This document shows positions 1 to 12,589 of a DNA stretch of 64,000 nt, one piece after another. The position numbers and the translations under genes are program-made. This DNA is from Aulostomus chinensis. Its lineage: Eukaryota > Chordata > Actinopteri > Syngnathiformes > Aulostomidae. Within the stretch, counting starts at the first letter, position 1; each line of letters begins with the position of its first letter. Below the pieces are notes generated by a model that made no database searches, had not been told where the DNA came from, and was given only the letters and a program-made list of their open reading frames with translations. The stretch spans positions 20,306,677-20,370,676 of the forward strand of contig JBBMOA010000020.1 of assembly GCA_037954235.1 (NCBI GenBank). The letters are read 5' to 3'.

Positions 1-741
1 ATACATTTTAGCAAGACGCAGGGAGTTTTGTTATTAAATTGCCACCGCTGTAGTGTTTCATGTAAGCTGAGGTGTTTCGTTAAGCCGTGTTCCACCGTGT
101 CACCAAACTAGACCAGAAACAAATCTCTTATATCTTCCATGACTTGCTAACGTCATCGGGGGGGGTTGGGGTGGGGGGTGAAATAGATGAGCCTATTCAA
201 AACACTAATAGCCAGCTAATCAAGCACACGTCTGCATCATTAAGCTCTGTCAAAAAGAATTAACCGTCTGACAACGACGACACCAACGACAGTTGTGAGC
301 TACATGTGGGAGCGTCTCCAGACACACACGGCGAGACGTACGGACACGAGTTAGCGACGTTCCACCAGCACCAACCGCAGCGCTGCACGCACTCGTGTTG
401 GCTACCAAACTCAGGAACCACAGTTCCACACCGGACGGATGAGAGACTTAAGTGTATTTTTGAGCCTCGACCCTGCAGAATAATGAGCCAGATCCCTTCA
501 CTTTTTTTTTGTCCACAGTGTGAATAATTAATTCCATGTTGGCCAAGAGTGCCACAGGGATGATGTATTTTTGTAGACCAACCTGGAGGATAGCATGACT
601 ATGGGCTCCCTGGACAAAAAGCCAATGGGGTTGTCACAATGGATTTTGGATTCTTAAAAAAAAACCCACAAGTGTACAAATGTGTTTGAGAGGTAAACAC
701 ACCTTAATTTTTGTGATTTTTTAAAAAACATAAATCAGTCA

Positions 742-1110
742 TGGTGGCACGGTGAAGCAGTGGTCAGCACTGTTGCCTCACAGCAAGAAGGTTCCAGGTT
801 CCAGCCCCGACTGGAGCACAGGATCTTTCTGTGTGAGTCTCCATGTTCTCCCTGTTCCTGTGTGGGTTCTCTCTGGTACTCCGGCTTCCTCCCACAGTCC
901 AAAGACATCAAGAGGGGACGAGGCTGATCGATACTCTAAATTGACTGTAGGTGTGACTGTGAGTGTGAATGGTTGTCTGTCTATATTTGTTGGCCCTGTG
1001 ATGGACTGACGACCTGTCCAGGGTGAACCCCACCTCTCACCTGAGGGCTGCTGGGATAGGCTCCACCCCCCCACCCCCCACAACCCTTAACAGGATAAGC
1101 ACAAGAAAAT
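742..1110 (+). mobile_element. tRNA-derived SINE with RTE-like tail, copy 1
   Basis: The head at 742 reads GTGGCACGGTG..GCAGTGG, followed by GTTGCCTCACAGCAAGAAGG, which is the start of a very common teleost dispersed repeat. An internal A-box-like and B-box-like pair suggests a tRNA-derived Pol III head. The body (GGTTCTCTCTGGTACTCCGG, TCCCACAGTCCAAAGACATC) and the tail (GGGATAGGCTCCACCCCCC ... GGATAAGC) match the copies at 6098-6476 and 17,722-18,092, which are in the opposite orientation. I do not know its formal family name. Confidence 0.75.
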
Positions 1111-2865
1111 TTCCAGTTTCCAGTCATAGAATCTCTCCACTCAATGTGGAAATCATCTGACAACCCACTGTCGGGTTCCCAATCCCCAGGTTGAGAACCG
1201 CTCTGCTCGCAAAACAGAGTGAGCGTGCGACCATGTGACATCATCCATGCAATGCGTTCACCTATTTTGTACAAATGAAAAAAATCAATTCTGGTTATTA
1301 CAGAAAAAAAATGTGAGAGTACCAAAAAAAAAACAAAAAACAAAAACCCTCCTCAGTTCCAGGTTGTGGTATTTTAGAATCCTAGTAAACATTACAATAC
1401 AGCAATATTTAAAAAAAAAAGAAGAAGCTTCAACTAAAATCCAACATTCATTAGCAGCGAATCAAAGGGAGTATTTTATTCATCTGATGAGAGTTTCTTC
1501 CCCTATGATTTTCCTCTTACAACGAGGCCTGACTGATGAATGAATTTCCTCTCCACAACACTGCTAACGTGAACTACACCTACAACGCTTCTCTTGTTGT
1601 TCTACTCAGCTACAACACGGTCACCAGAGAGACTCATTTGGGTTCTTTTCCTCTTCGTACTGTTGCACAACGCTGGGTCTTCGGTTCGCACCGGCGCGTC
1701 ACCGAGACACCAACAGGATGCCGATTACTGGCATGTGAACACAATCAGGAGTGACGACCGCCGGCCGACCGCCGGCCGACAGGAAAAGAACCTCAGTCGC
1801 TCTTCACAATTCATCATTTATTCATGATTCAGATCAGCAGCAGGAGCTCGGCCGAGGGGCAGAACTGACCGGCGGTGCAAGAGGCTTTCCAGCTGTGGTT
1901 TAACTGTGGGATTTGAGCTCCTCAGTACATCACCTTTTAACCTGCACCGGCACATAGTTTTGTTTTTGTTTTTAATATGTTATTTTAAAGTTTTAAGAAT
2001 CTCCATGACACTCCTCCACACTCAGACTTCTACACAGACATGTTGGAGGCCGCTGAACTGTCGAGGCTTGTGCAGTCAAGACGGTCCAGGGCTGAACCGT
2101 GAGAGGGATCCTGGCAATGCAGCTGACATCCCTCCAAGACGTGAACTACCAGGGGTGTGGTGAGAGACTTCGGGCCACTTTAACTCTTTACTATCATGCT
2201 CTAATACAACACCAAATCTTCCAATATCATAACACAATACTCCGAATAAGACAGGAAAGTAAACCGTAAAATAATGTGTCAGTAACATTTTGTGATGACC
2301 GAAACCTGAGTGAGGTCATAGTTGGCGTAAGCGATCGTCAGATGAATACGAGAAGTTTCTGAGTTTAGACCAATTATTATCCACACGTACACAACTTAAT
2401 CAACGCTATGAAGTACAACCAGTTTTTGCAGCATGTACATCATTTTCAAACTGCTTTCTGCAGCGCAGTTTCCAGAGAGCCTCAAAAACGCACATCGAAG
2501 CGCAGTTCCTGCATAAGTAACAAGAAAACACTCGAAAAACCTACCGCACACATCGTAACCGGTAGTACGGGCTCACTACCAGTCCAACTGCTGATATTTG
2601 TGTTGGTCAAATTTCCCCGCGTGATCTTTTTCTTTGTTCATCTTCAATACTGAGGGTACAGATGATACTCACTCGTAAAACTGAGCTACAGGCTGAGTCA
2701 GCCGTAAAATCTCGGCATGTTGGACATCAGTAAAAAACACGAAACCAATATGTTAGTTCCTTATCTTCAGGTGGAATTCCTGAGAGAGAGAAGCAGAACG
2801 AGGGGATGTGAGTGCGCGTCTATACTGCACAGCATGTAACCAGGAATAGGAAACAAATATTCCAT

Positions 2866-3035
2866 AAGCGGGAACCCTGGTGGTGCATCGGTTGAGCGCG
2901 TACCACGTAGGCCAAGACTGTGTAGAAAGACAGGGATCAATTCCGGCCCGGGTCCTATCCTGCATGTCACCGCCCCGCTCTCTCCGCCTTTCCTGTCACT
3001 TCTTCACTATACCATCTAATAACGCATGAAAATAA
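2866..3035 (+). mobile_element. tRNA-derived SINE (second family)
   Basis: Reads as a tRNA-like head: an A-box candidate in TGGTGCATCGGTTGAGCGCG near 2880 and a B-box candidate in GGATCAATTCCGG near 2935. A pyrimidine-rich tail (TGCATGTCACCGCCCCGCTC...) follows and ends near CTAATAACGCATGAAAAT. The tail is typical of a SINE family widespread in fish. It runs directly into a (TA)/(GATA) microsatellite, a common place for SINE tails to expand. The frames on both strands here are by-products of the element. Confidence 0.65.
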
Positions 3036-3039
3036 TCTT

Positions 3040-3067
3040 AAGAGAGAGATATATATATATAGATAGA

Positions 3068-3098
<31 letters not shown>

Positions 3099-3192
3099 AT
3101 ATATATATATCTATAGATATAGATATATATATAGATATATAGATATATATATAGATATATAGATATATATATATAGATATAGATATATTCTA
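3040..3192. repeat. (TA)n/(GATA)n compound microsatellite
   Basis: About 150 bp of alternating TATATA and AGATAT units, immediately 3' of the tRNA-derived SINE tail. Confidence 0.95.
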
Positions 3193-4149
3193 TAAGAAAA
3201 CTCAAATCATTGTCTGTTTTAGATTTTGGTTAATAATCAAGATTTCTTCTGTCCATGTGATCAATGCTGGTTCACCACTAGAATCACACTCATCAAAACT
3301 TACAAGTCGCACCTCATTTTTGAGGTTTTTCGTGGCAGCACCTCTGACAACCGGCCGCACGTCTTCTCCTCTTTTGGTAGGAAAACTACCTACAATCTAA
3401 ACACAAAGCTTTAACCATTTCTCCCCCCCCCCCCCTTTTCCCCGACGTGAAAACAATCTTGCAGCTGGTGCGGGTCACTGCTGAGAGGCGCGATGCAGAC
3501 GGGGAGTGCAGGGGAGGTATAACCTGTTAAGATATTATCTCACATGGCAGCGCTCTGGCCAAACAGCAATTTGGCTCTTTAAACACAGTTAGGCCTGGCG
3601 CTCCTCAGGAAGTAATTCCACATTTACTGTAAGATGAATGACCCTTTGCTCCGTCTCTAATTGGTTAGAAAACAGATCGTCAGCTCCTCTCAGATCATCA
3701 AACACCGGGGCTTGGTTTCATAATAAGACTCCTCTCTCCCTGGACTCTCCAGGCCACGTGTGGAGAACTGCCAACCGCGCAGATCTGAACCATCACTCAA
3801 CACAATCAAACGCAACGCAATAATGATCCTTCCCGGCGAGCAGCGAGACTTCCCCCTGTAACGGGTGCCAACGTTACCAACGCGTTCTGAGGAAAGTCTC
3901 CTCATCCAGCCTTTTGGTGCCGTTTTAAGGAGGATTTCATGCATCGCTCCTTTGAGATGTTGACCAAGACAGAACTTTTCAACGGCAACATTCGGGAGGA
4001 TCCTGCTGCCCGAACACACATTTCTAGTTGAGGAAGAACTTTCTGAGAAAGACATGAAAATGTTCCCATCAATGAAACATGACCCATATTGGCTCTTATT
4101 GCCAATATCCAATACTTCACAACTGACTTTTAGCAGACAGCAGCTACTT

Positions 4150-4363
4150 ACAGGTGTGTGTATACAGATAACATCAAGAAGTCAACATGATATTTTGTAC
4201 ACACAAAGACACTTTTATACATTTACTTATTTTTGTACATTTGCACACCCCTCATATTTATCTTCACATACTATTTATGTTCAATTCTCCTTGTTCGTGC
4301 TGCCGTAACGATGTAAGTTTCCCCACCGTGGGACGATTAAAGGTTTATCTTATCTTATCTTAA
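4150..4363 (+). mobile_element. LINE 3' end (L2/CR1-type), 5'-truncated
   Basis: The segment ends in GTAAGTTTCCCCACCGTGGGACGATTAAAGG followed by TTATC repeats (TTATCTTATCTTATCTT). A conserved hairpin-like GTTTCCCCANNGTGGGA motif with short terminal repeats is the signature 3' end of teleost L2-like LINEs. No reverse transcriptase frame remains, so this is a heavily 5'-truncated copy. The upstream boundary is uncertain. Confidence 0.65.
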
Positions 4364-4685
4364 ACACATGCAGAGACGATGAATTAAAAAGTTGTTCTTT
4401 TCAGAAAACTAGTGTATTTGTAGATGTTTCCTAATAATTCGCGAACAAAGAAGAAGAGACCAGAGCAAAACAGGACTGATATGAATATTAGTAGCAATAC
4501 TTTTTTTAACCAATATCTGGGTATATTAATTGTTTGTCTCTACTGAAACTGGAAATATGACTCCAACAGCACAAGATATCAAGTCGCGTACAAGTCTCAA
4601 AGCAACTCTGAACTTTCTTCAGATATTAACACTAGAATAAAATACACACCTCAAATCTCTCTCTCTTGCTCTCTCGCGCTCTGTC

Positions 4686-4698
4686 TCACACACACACG

Positions 4699-4731
<33 letters not shown>
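4686..4731. repeat. (CA)n/(CG)n microsatellite
   Basis: A CA repeat interrupted by a CGCGCGCG block. Confidence 0.95.
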
Positions 4732-4852
4732 CTGATGATTACAAATATTCAATTCTAAATTACACAAGATGGCATCAGCAAATGAAGCAGTCATGCCGAA
4801 CACACGGGAACTTGAAAGATATTACAGGAATGTGAGTTCATATGATGGGGGG

Positions 4853-4854
4853 GA

Positions 4855-4924
<70 letters not shown>
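4853..4924. repeat. (GA)n microsatellite, about 35 units
   Basis: Nearly pure GA dinucleotides after a GGGGGG run; one of two long GA tracts in the window (the other is at 13,315). Confidence 0.97.
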
Positions 4925-4927
<3 letters not shown>

Positions 4928-6097
4928 ACATGCATTTTAAGTGTCATTTTAAAACATTAGGACCCTAACAGTTATCAATAATAAGCCATAATTTGCCCTT
5001 TAATCATCGAGGTTACGGACCACTTTGGGGGGGGGGGGGTGTGCATCTCCTTGTTAAAGTCTGTCTTTTTCAGGCTGGAAACCTTCTAACTGGACGACTG
5101 TAAACCCATTCAGGGATATTTCAAGTCTCTACCGCATCGATTTCCTCCTATCAAGTGCACACAACACGAATCCTTCACCAATGTTGGAAACGGCATCATG
5201 TTCGTCATTTCATCTCCCTTTTTTATGCTTACAGGTCAATTGAGGCTAAAGTGTTTTAAATTGTTGAGTGAATAACCTTTATGAGATATCCATTTATTGA
5301 CCTACCAAGATTTATAGCGTGATAAAGAATCTGGTGACCGTCTGTACGTGCGTGAGGCAGCTTTAACTATTAATTACTGCATTTAGAACTGCCCAAGACA
5401 CACGAGAGGTCAGCGCCTTGTCAAAATAAAGGAAACAGAACATTAAACACAAACTTACGAGAAGTACAGGAACGGCACCACCTGCTCGGCTTTTAGTTTG
5501 AGTCGTCAACCTCGTTAGAGTACATGTACGAGTATGAAGTACCCGAGTACCCAGAAACCTTCAGTCTTGTTGTTTTTGTCTCAGCTGACATGGTTTGTTT
5601 GTCTGTTGGAGTGCTTGTATGCTAGGAGGATTAGCAACTAGAAGGCTAATGGAAATCTGAGTGACGACACAGAGGAGGATGTACATGTGACTGATAACTA
5701 ATGTGTTATCAGGCACTCGTTTCCTGTTTACATGCTGATTGTGAATAATTTTATAGACCCTAATTTTTATAAACAAGAATAAACACTTGAAAAATGTCAG
5801 TAAGTCTGACGGAAACTGTACTATTGTGTGATTTATTTTGCCTGCACATGAATAATAAATATACTTTTAAAGGTGCTCTTTTCTCCAGTGTTTCTTCAAA
5901 GGACTGAATGGAGGCAGGCTGTTCTTGCCCCGCAAGTGGTAAACAACAACAACAACAACAACAGCAAAATGCTCCACAACCCCCCTTTTCTTCTAGAGTT
6001 GTTCACGACCAGAAATGCCCCCCCCCCCCCCCCCCGTGTGATGGGATCAGTGTCAGCAAAGTTCTCCTACTGCCCACTTTGCTCTCTGACCAAACAC

Positions 6098-6476
6098 CAT
6101 CCATCCATCGTCATCTTCCGCTTATTCCTTACTAGTAAGGGTCGCGGGGGGGCTGGAGCCTATCCCAGCATCTACGGGCGAGAGGCGGGGTTCACCCTGG
6201 ACAGGTCACCAGTCCATCGCAGGGCCAACATACAGAGACGAACAACCATTCACACTCACATTCATACCTACGGTCAATTTAGAGTAACAATCAGCCTCGT
6301 CCCCAAATTGATGTCTTTGGACTGTGGGAGGAAGCCGGAGTACCAGAGAGAACCCACGCAGGCACGGGGAGAACATGGAGACTCACACAGAAAGATCCCG
6401 CGCCCGAGCTGGGACTCGAATCCGGAACCTTCTTGCTGTGAGGCCACAGTGCTGACCACTGCACCACCGTGCAGCC
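6098..6476 (-). mobile_element. tRNA-derived SINE with RTE-like tail, copy 2, with target-site duplication
   Basis: A 379-bp element in minus orientation flanked by a perfect 12-bp direct repeat, CTGACCAAACAC, at 6086-6097 and 6477-6488. That is the expected target-site duplication of target-primed retroposition. Read on the minus strand, it starts GGCTGCACGGTGGTGCAGTGG (A box) and has GGATTCGAGTCCC (B box). It ends with GCGACCCTTACTAG, then GGAATAAGCGGAAGATG and a short TGGA-type tail. The tail strongly resembles the Rex3 end at 26,010-26,047. The best preserved of the three copies in this window. Confidence 0.88.
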
Positions 6477-7604
6477 CTGACCAAACACTATAAACAGGAA
6501 ATCAATTCTTCTTCACTATTATAAAACAAAAGCCTGCACAGGAAGTTGCGCCGAGCTTCAACGGGCTACCCCAGAGGGACAAAGTGTCAGCAACGTCGAT
6601 GAGATATGAGAATCACCGTATCAAAGGTGCAGTCAGGAAGTCTGGACCACCAGAACACAGTTTTCCAGTAAAGTGGGAATATCCTCTAAACTTCTCTCTA
6701 CACTTTAATTATCAGACGTTCAGGAATACTTCACGCGTCCGCCGTGAGGGACAGTCGGAAGGAGTCGCTCGCCTGCGCACACCTTCTTAAACTTGCTTCC
6801 CATCTTGCTTTTTAAAAAAAAAAAAAAAATTACAAATCATTGCAACGTTTGGGTGCTAAAACCTCAGACACCAACGTTGCTAAATATATCAGTCATAAAA
6901 TATCGGCTGAGAAATGTTATTCAGTTAAATTGTGTACTTGCAAACTGTACTCTGCATCTTTGACTTAAACATCTTGTATTTTTTTGAACCTTTGCTTCTT
7001 TTTTAATATGAAAAACTGTCACAAAAAGACATTCCAATGAGACCGAACTGAGGAAAAATCACTTGTTTTCATTGAATGCCTGAGGGGGGGGGGGCTTTAC
7101 AGGGTCACAATGTTGGGAAAAAAATAAATGAATCAGGATGTTCTGCACCTTACAGACTCCAAGTACTTCCAGACCTGATCAGTGGCTATCACACCTCCTC
7201 CTGAACCAGCTTTAACTTTCAGGAGGAGCCATCCTGAGCCAGCAGCAGCCGCGGCGGCGGGGTGAGGTAACACCGCCGGGGTTTATTTCACGTCCTCCCT
7301 GACAGACAGACAGCGAACACGAGGCGCTGGCATGTTGAGGTTCATCAAGAGATAAAAGACCACAAGAATTTCAAACATCAAGTTTTCTCTCTCTCTCCTC
7401 CTCCTCCTCTTTCTCTCCACGCTCCCACAGCCTTGAGCTCCAAACTACCGTCGGCGGACGTCTGGATACGCGGATCGTTGATAAAAACGCGCACATTTTT
7501 TCCTGTGACAGAGAAGAGAATTCATGTGGGATGGGATACAGTAAAAGCTTGACGTAGCTTGCCCATCTGAAGAAGCCAGCCAGCAGGCTCTAAATATGGG
7601 CTGG

Positions 7605-7638
7605 AGAAAGGGAGGGAGAGAGGGAGGGAGGGAGGGGG
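7605..7638. repeat. (GGGA)n microsatellite
   Basis: A purine-rich GGGA/GAGG tract. Confidence 0.9.
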
Positions 7639-7768
7639 CTGCAAGCAAATAAGCATAAAAAATAAATAAATAAAAGGGCAGTCACCCTTCCTGATCACAT
7701 TTCCTCCTTAGCGACACGGCGGCTGCGGTGATCCCGGTCCTCCTGGCGGGGACCTGGGAGGGTTCGTC

Positions 7769-7769
<1 letters not shown>

Positions 7770-7799
<30 letters not shown>

Positions 7800-7831
7800 G
7801 TGGTGGTGGTGGTGGAGGTGGTGGTGGTGAA
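7770..7831. repeat. (CAG)9 next to (GTG)n
   Basis: Nine uninterrupted CAG triplets at 7770-7796 are followed by about ten GTG/GAG triplets. The block lies in a GC-rich interval (about 7.2-8.2 kb). Frames across it are open on both strands, giving poly-Gln on plus and His/Cys runs on minus. I see no flanking coding signature, so I treat it as a trinucleotide repeat. Confidence 0.9.
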
Positions 7832-8328
7832 TCGCCTCTTTGGTGCACGAAGCGAAAAAATGGGTTCTGCGCTCCTCTCTGGACGGCTGGCCAGTCGGAA
7901 CAACTTCAAACATTCAGCGCGACACGGCGAGCAGAGAAATCCGGCTTCTAACTTACGGTTCACACCGTCATACTTCCTCCTACCGGCCCCGGAACCGTCG
8001 AGCGAATGTGCGGTGGGGAAAAAGCAATGGGGGAAGCCAGCCGGACTGGTGCGATGGCAGAGCTCCGTAAACTGGGAGAGCTGGGGAGGAGTGGAGGACG
8101 GTCGGTGGCGCTGCCTGCGAGATGTGTGTCTGTGTGTGTGTCTGTGTGTGTGAGCTCTTCCTGGTTGGGCTTTCACCGATTTGCAAGAAAACTTAATCTG
8201 AACCGATCGCCACACACGGGTCCGGCCTCACTAGCGTCCTCCAATGACGCTGCTTGTTGTGAAGAACGATAAGAAACTAAAATATTTGCTCAATCTGAGG
8301 TCCTGAAACACCATGAGCCATGGACGTG

Positions 8329-8372
8329 ACCCCCCCCCCCCAACACGCACACAAACACACACACACACACTC
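8329..8372. repeat. poly-C then (CA)n compound repeat
   Basis: A run of 12-13 C followed by CA-rich units. The same poly-C/(CA)n junction recurs at 16,084, 20,934 and, inverted, 16,336. Confidence 0.9.
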
Positions 8373-8859
8373 ACCCTGTCATTTACACCAATCCAGCACA
8401 AAAGGGTTAAAGCCAGTCTGAGGAAGAGGATTCAACACCACATCAACAGGGTCCCATGTGGTGCCAGAGATAAGGCTGTTTTTATTTTTAAAAGCTTCCC
8501 ATTTAACCAACTTCTAATGAGTTCAGGGGGATGGAGGGGAAACGCAGGCGTAACTCATTTAAAGCCGAATCAATACGCTTCTAAATTAGAGGGCCACTTC
8601 GCAGGCCTCCGACCAGACCTGCAGCCCCATTCCTTGCACCCAACAGGAACCACTCAACGTGCTTAATGGAATCCTCCATGTCTCCACTATGCAATTACAT
8701 CAGTGTGACATCAATAAACGTACATATCACCGGCAGCCGAGAGTTGGTAATGGCGTTTCTGCTTAAACGTTGGAAACGTGTGAAATGGAAACAGGAAATG
8801 CAAAGTTGGGTGTGTTTCTACCAATTGGTTTTTGAAGCAAATTAAAAAAAAAAAAAAAA

Positions 8860-8997
8860 AAGTAACACCGCCACAAGAGGGCGGTGTAGCTGACAGGGGT
8901 AGAGCAGAATTGTTTTATCGGTCACGATGGATCTGAAAGTACCAGCAAGTCTTGGCCTAGTGGCCACCGCCGCCGCCCTGGAGATGATTGTGAAGGT
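8860..8997 (-). other. Possible minus-strand exon (strong acceptor)
   Basis: On the minus strand a long pyrimidine tract ending CCTCTCTTCTCTCCACAG precedes 8997, a good splice acceptor. If the candidate exon ending at 10,052 (phase 2) were joined here, the frame would run 25 more codons and stop at a TGA near 8922. A T-rich run lies near 8845. I recognise no protein family in the resulting peptide. The 3' boundary is arbitrary. This could equally be a non-coding RNA exon or chance. Confidence 0.2.
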
Positions 8998-9029
8998 CTG
9001 TGGAGAGAAGAGAGGCCGAGACAGCTGGT

Positions 9030-9043
9030 CAGTCACGTGACTG
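9030..9043. promoter_or_regulatory. Palindromic CLEAR-type E-box
   Basis: CAGTCACGTGACTG is a perfect 14-bp palindrome containing GTCACGTGAC, the core bound by TFEB/TFE3/MITF and USF factors. It sits about 35 bp upstream (minus-strand sense) of the candidate acceptor at 8997. Occupancy cannot be judged from sequence. Confidence 0.3.
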
Positions 9044-10051
9044 AGAGAGTTGCTACGTCGGCGCTTAATCAACATCAGGTCTCAGAGTTGGAACGTTCAC
9101 TCTTCCAAAACCGCCACAAGCAGCCGTAAAAGCTTTGTTTGTTTTTTGGTAAAAGCAAGAGTTTCTTTTTTAAATTTTTGACGTTCCATCAACCTTTTAC
9201 AACACGATACTTCCAAATAGGCGTCAGACTCAAGCAGAAATAAACTGGATGGGAGACTGCTGGGTAAGTGGTGTGAAATAAAAGGTCATTATTGCGGCTG
9301 GTTGGTTTAGTTTGATCTTAAAAAAAAAAAAAAAGAAGCGGACAAGCAAAAGAGCGTGGTTCCTCCCGCTGGCTCTGGTGGGGAACCAGCTGGAGCCCAA
9401 CAGGGTGACGGATGAATGTCAGAAACACGCTGGACTCCGACGATGAACAAACGACAAATTCTACTTGAAGACGGAGCCTTCAGGTCCACATTAAAAATCC
9501 AACATTGGTCTGATATCGAACTCAAGAGCTGGACGTAAAACCCTGAAACCGCAGCTGTCTGACACCAGAGGACCAGAGGACGAGCGTCCGCAGCTGGCAG
9601 GGGTCTCCCCCGATTAAAGTCATACATTTTTAACAAACAAAATACCTTCTGTACCTGAGTATTTATACAGAAAACGTATTCCTACAGGATATGATGACTC
9701 ACTGTAGCACCCCTGGTCAGTGCACACCTGCTGTATGAATCTCCTTTCAATTTAACGTCTGTTATAAAGCATTAAACATTCATTTAAATAATCAGAGAGG
9801 AATAATTCGACCTTTTACTTACTATGCATTGTTTTTTTTACTTGCAGGTGAATAATAGTTCAAGAATATGAAAGAGTACTTCCACAGATTTTTACCCGTC
9901 TAAATTTTCTCATTTGCAACACTGAATGAGGGCTGTTTGTAGCCCTGATGACAACAAGTCCCAGGGAGAAACAACCGCGGCAAAGCCGGGGAGGTTTTGG
10001 CGACGGAAACATGGAGAAGCGTTGGGTTTTGGAGGCCTGTGGGCACCTTAC

Positions 10052-10236
10052 CTGCACGCAGCTACGGGTGAAACCCGTGATAATGACAGGCCGTTCAGCA
10101 CGGCGACTCCCCGCAGACTGACGGGGCTCAAACCGCCGGCCTCATCAGACTGAAGGATCTGACGAGGTCCAGAGAGAGGCGCTGACACGGTAATAAGGCC
10201 GGCGCTGATGTGTCCGATATAAAGCATGACTTTTTT
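10052..10236 (-). other. Possible minus-strand exon with a short open frame
   Basis: A minus-strand ATG at 10,227 opens a frame of 58 codons plus two bases, up to a strong donor TGCAG|GTAAGG at 10,052/10,051. The frame then stops in the putative intron. Upstream on the minus strand is a pyrimidine-rich CCTTCCTCCTCTTACTCT, but its AG is preceded by A residues, so the acceptor is weak. The interval is GC-rich compared with its surroundings. The peptide (Ser/Leu/Gly rich) matches nothing I recognise. It is listed because it lies in line with donor and acceptor signals at 16,584 and 8,997 on the same strand. Confidence 0.2.
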
Positions 10237-10314
10237 AGAGTAAGAGGAGGAAGGCGGCGTCTCCTGGGGACGGACGGGTCCTGGGTGCCGCTGCCACGGC
10301 CTCCTCCCACACTA

Positions 10315-10560
10315 ATGAAGACATGCTTTATGTCCCAATCCCACTTAGTGCACCTTATCAAAAAGCTTTAACCATAAATTTATGCTCCAGACTCCTCCGA
10401 TTCACATGCCGACAGCTGAGAGTGTTTAGCTCTGACCAGATAAGCCACTGCAGCTCAATGCCAGAAGGACTCAATTACTCTCTGACAACACCTGAACTCA
10501 ACAGACGCATTTTTCAGGGAAACCGTCTCACTGGAAAAGCCGTACGACGGCACACCAACA
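10315..10560. promoter_or_regulatory. Possible conserved non-coding element
   Basis: Unique, non-repetitive sequence of intermediate composition with a GATA motif (CAGATAAG near 10,438) and several AT-rich motifs, between repeat-rich flanks. The open plus frame shows no protein features I recognise. Conservation is only inferred from texture. Confidence 0.2.
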
Positions 10561-12589
10561 AGTAACACCGGGCTCCTCCTTTTGTTAAAAGTTGGTTTTG
10601 ACCGCTTCCAGTTGGGAATGCGCCATACTGGAGTGGCCTGACGATGTTGTGCAACTGACAGAAGTCACGTAGAAACAAGTTTACATCCAATTTAAACCAC
10701 TTTTTGTGTCATGATCTGATTCTATATTCTGATACCGCAGCTCTTCTTTTTTTTTTAAATCATGAAAGTTAGATTAATTCTTGCTGGCCTCATGTTTACA
10801 GCATCAGATGATAACAAACCACAGGGTGCTTCTTATTGTGGAAGCAAAAACATACACACACACACACACACACACACACTAAATTAAAATGCGTTAAGAG
10901 TTACTTTATTAGAACTGCGTGTCAATGAGGTGTCTCGTGTTGGGCTGTGGCAGGTTTACAGTGATGATTCCAATCTCATAAATTGTATATTCTTTAATAT
11001 TTTTTTTTAAAAGAAAAAAAAGACCAACATCTGCCGTGACGTGCCGATTATTACTGTCCACTCCTACTTTCAGTTGTCATAGCAAACATGTTTAATTCCA
11101 CCTGTCCTGTCACCCCCCCCGGCGCTACCTACTGCTCTTACATTCAGGTTTTGTTAGAATGTTGGAAAAAAAGAAACCTCAACGAATCAACGGCCCCGTC
11201 GATGAAAGCCGCCACTTCGCTGCCTCGTCCAAAAACACCCCCCCCCCCCGCCCATGTTCTGAAAAGGTGATGAAGCCAGAGAAGCTGAAAATCTGTAGCT
11301 CGTTAGCGGAGTTATTACAATTTCAAGCCTTTCTGTGACTGCGCTGACAAATAATCAATACCTCTGCTCTTTCCTGTAGCCAATCAGGACTATTGTTAAA
11401 TTCACCACCAAACACATCTTCTCTTATATTTTCTCTCTTTTTTCCAGACGTAAAACTCCTCCAACGACGTGTTGAACGCTGGACACGCTGATACTCGCCA
11501 CAGCTTTGCCAAAAAAAAAAAAAAAAAAAATCAATTTACAGTCACAACTCTCACCACTCGACCTCGCTAACTCCTCTCTTTAACACAGAAAACCACCTAA
11601 AATCCCGCTGCTCTTCCATCGGCAGAGTTTGTTCCACCGTGACGACATCAGGCAGACCAGAGCAATCATCCGGCGCCGGTCGGCTCGGCTTTTGCAACAC
11701 AACACCTCCTCATATCAGACAATGCTTTCACTTCCCCGGTGTTAAGATCACAATTAAAATAAAGTCTGACATTTAACCAACAATGTGACCTTTAACCAGA
11801 AACTCATCAGACAGTACTCCCCTATGGTGATTTTATGCAAATTTGTTTTTTTTAATATGCACTGGTTTTTGGTGTCTTTAATGGATTTGTAGGGTTCTCA
11901 TGCACACGGAACCAAAGGCAGACTTTCACTATTTCCTATTTAGTCTACAGTTTTCTGCGATGCAACGGTCTCTTCCACGCCCACATCTCAGGTCATGAAA
12001 TCAGGCAGATTTTCACTAAAATCTGTGCAAAGGAGCACCAGAATAATCTGGACGGTTCCCTTAAAAGTTAGCTGGCCGACTCTGGATTCTGGAGGACAGC
12101 GGTTGCTCTGTAATCCCAGTATCCAGGGTTGGTGCGGGGAGCTGTGCGGCTGCTCGCGATATCCCACAGTCCATCTCCTAGCAACAGTTTCACAGTCTAC
12201 AACGTATGAACACTGACGGAAGACGAACACCTCTCAGTGTAACCCAGGACGGGTGGACACCATAAATCAACACCTCAATTAAAACTGAACATTACCCATA
12301 TGAAGGATTTATTTCAACTAACCTGGGATTAGTTAAACTGATAAGTATATGTTGACTTTGTGAATTATTTAATCCGAGCAATGAAACGTTGTTTGTCACT
12401 GTGAAGTAACTGTATTTTTTAGTTGTTTTTTTTTTTAAATAACACTTTTATTACTGCACTTCTTATTTCTAACTTTTTTTTTTTCATCCACACAAGACTC
12501 TTTAAATACCTGAATGATGATTCGAACACAAATGAAGCAATAAGAAATTAATTAAAAAAAAAAAAAAAAAAAAGCCTCTACAGATACGA

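Noticed and set aside
5873..6493. A 206-codon open frame
   Set aside because: Most of it translates the minus-oriented SINE at 6098-6476 and preceding (AAC)n and poly-C tracts; no codon-level protein signature.
7682..8215. Open frames with poly-Gln, poly-Cys and His runs
   Set aside because: They come from the CAG/GTG repeat in a GC-rich interval. Frames are open on both strands at once, as expected for stop-poor repeats.
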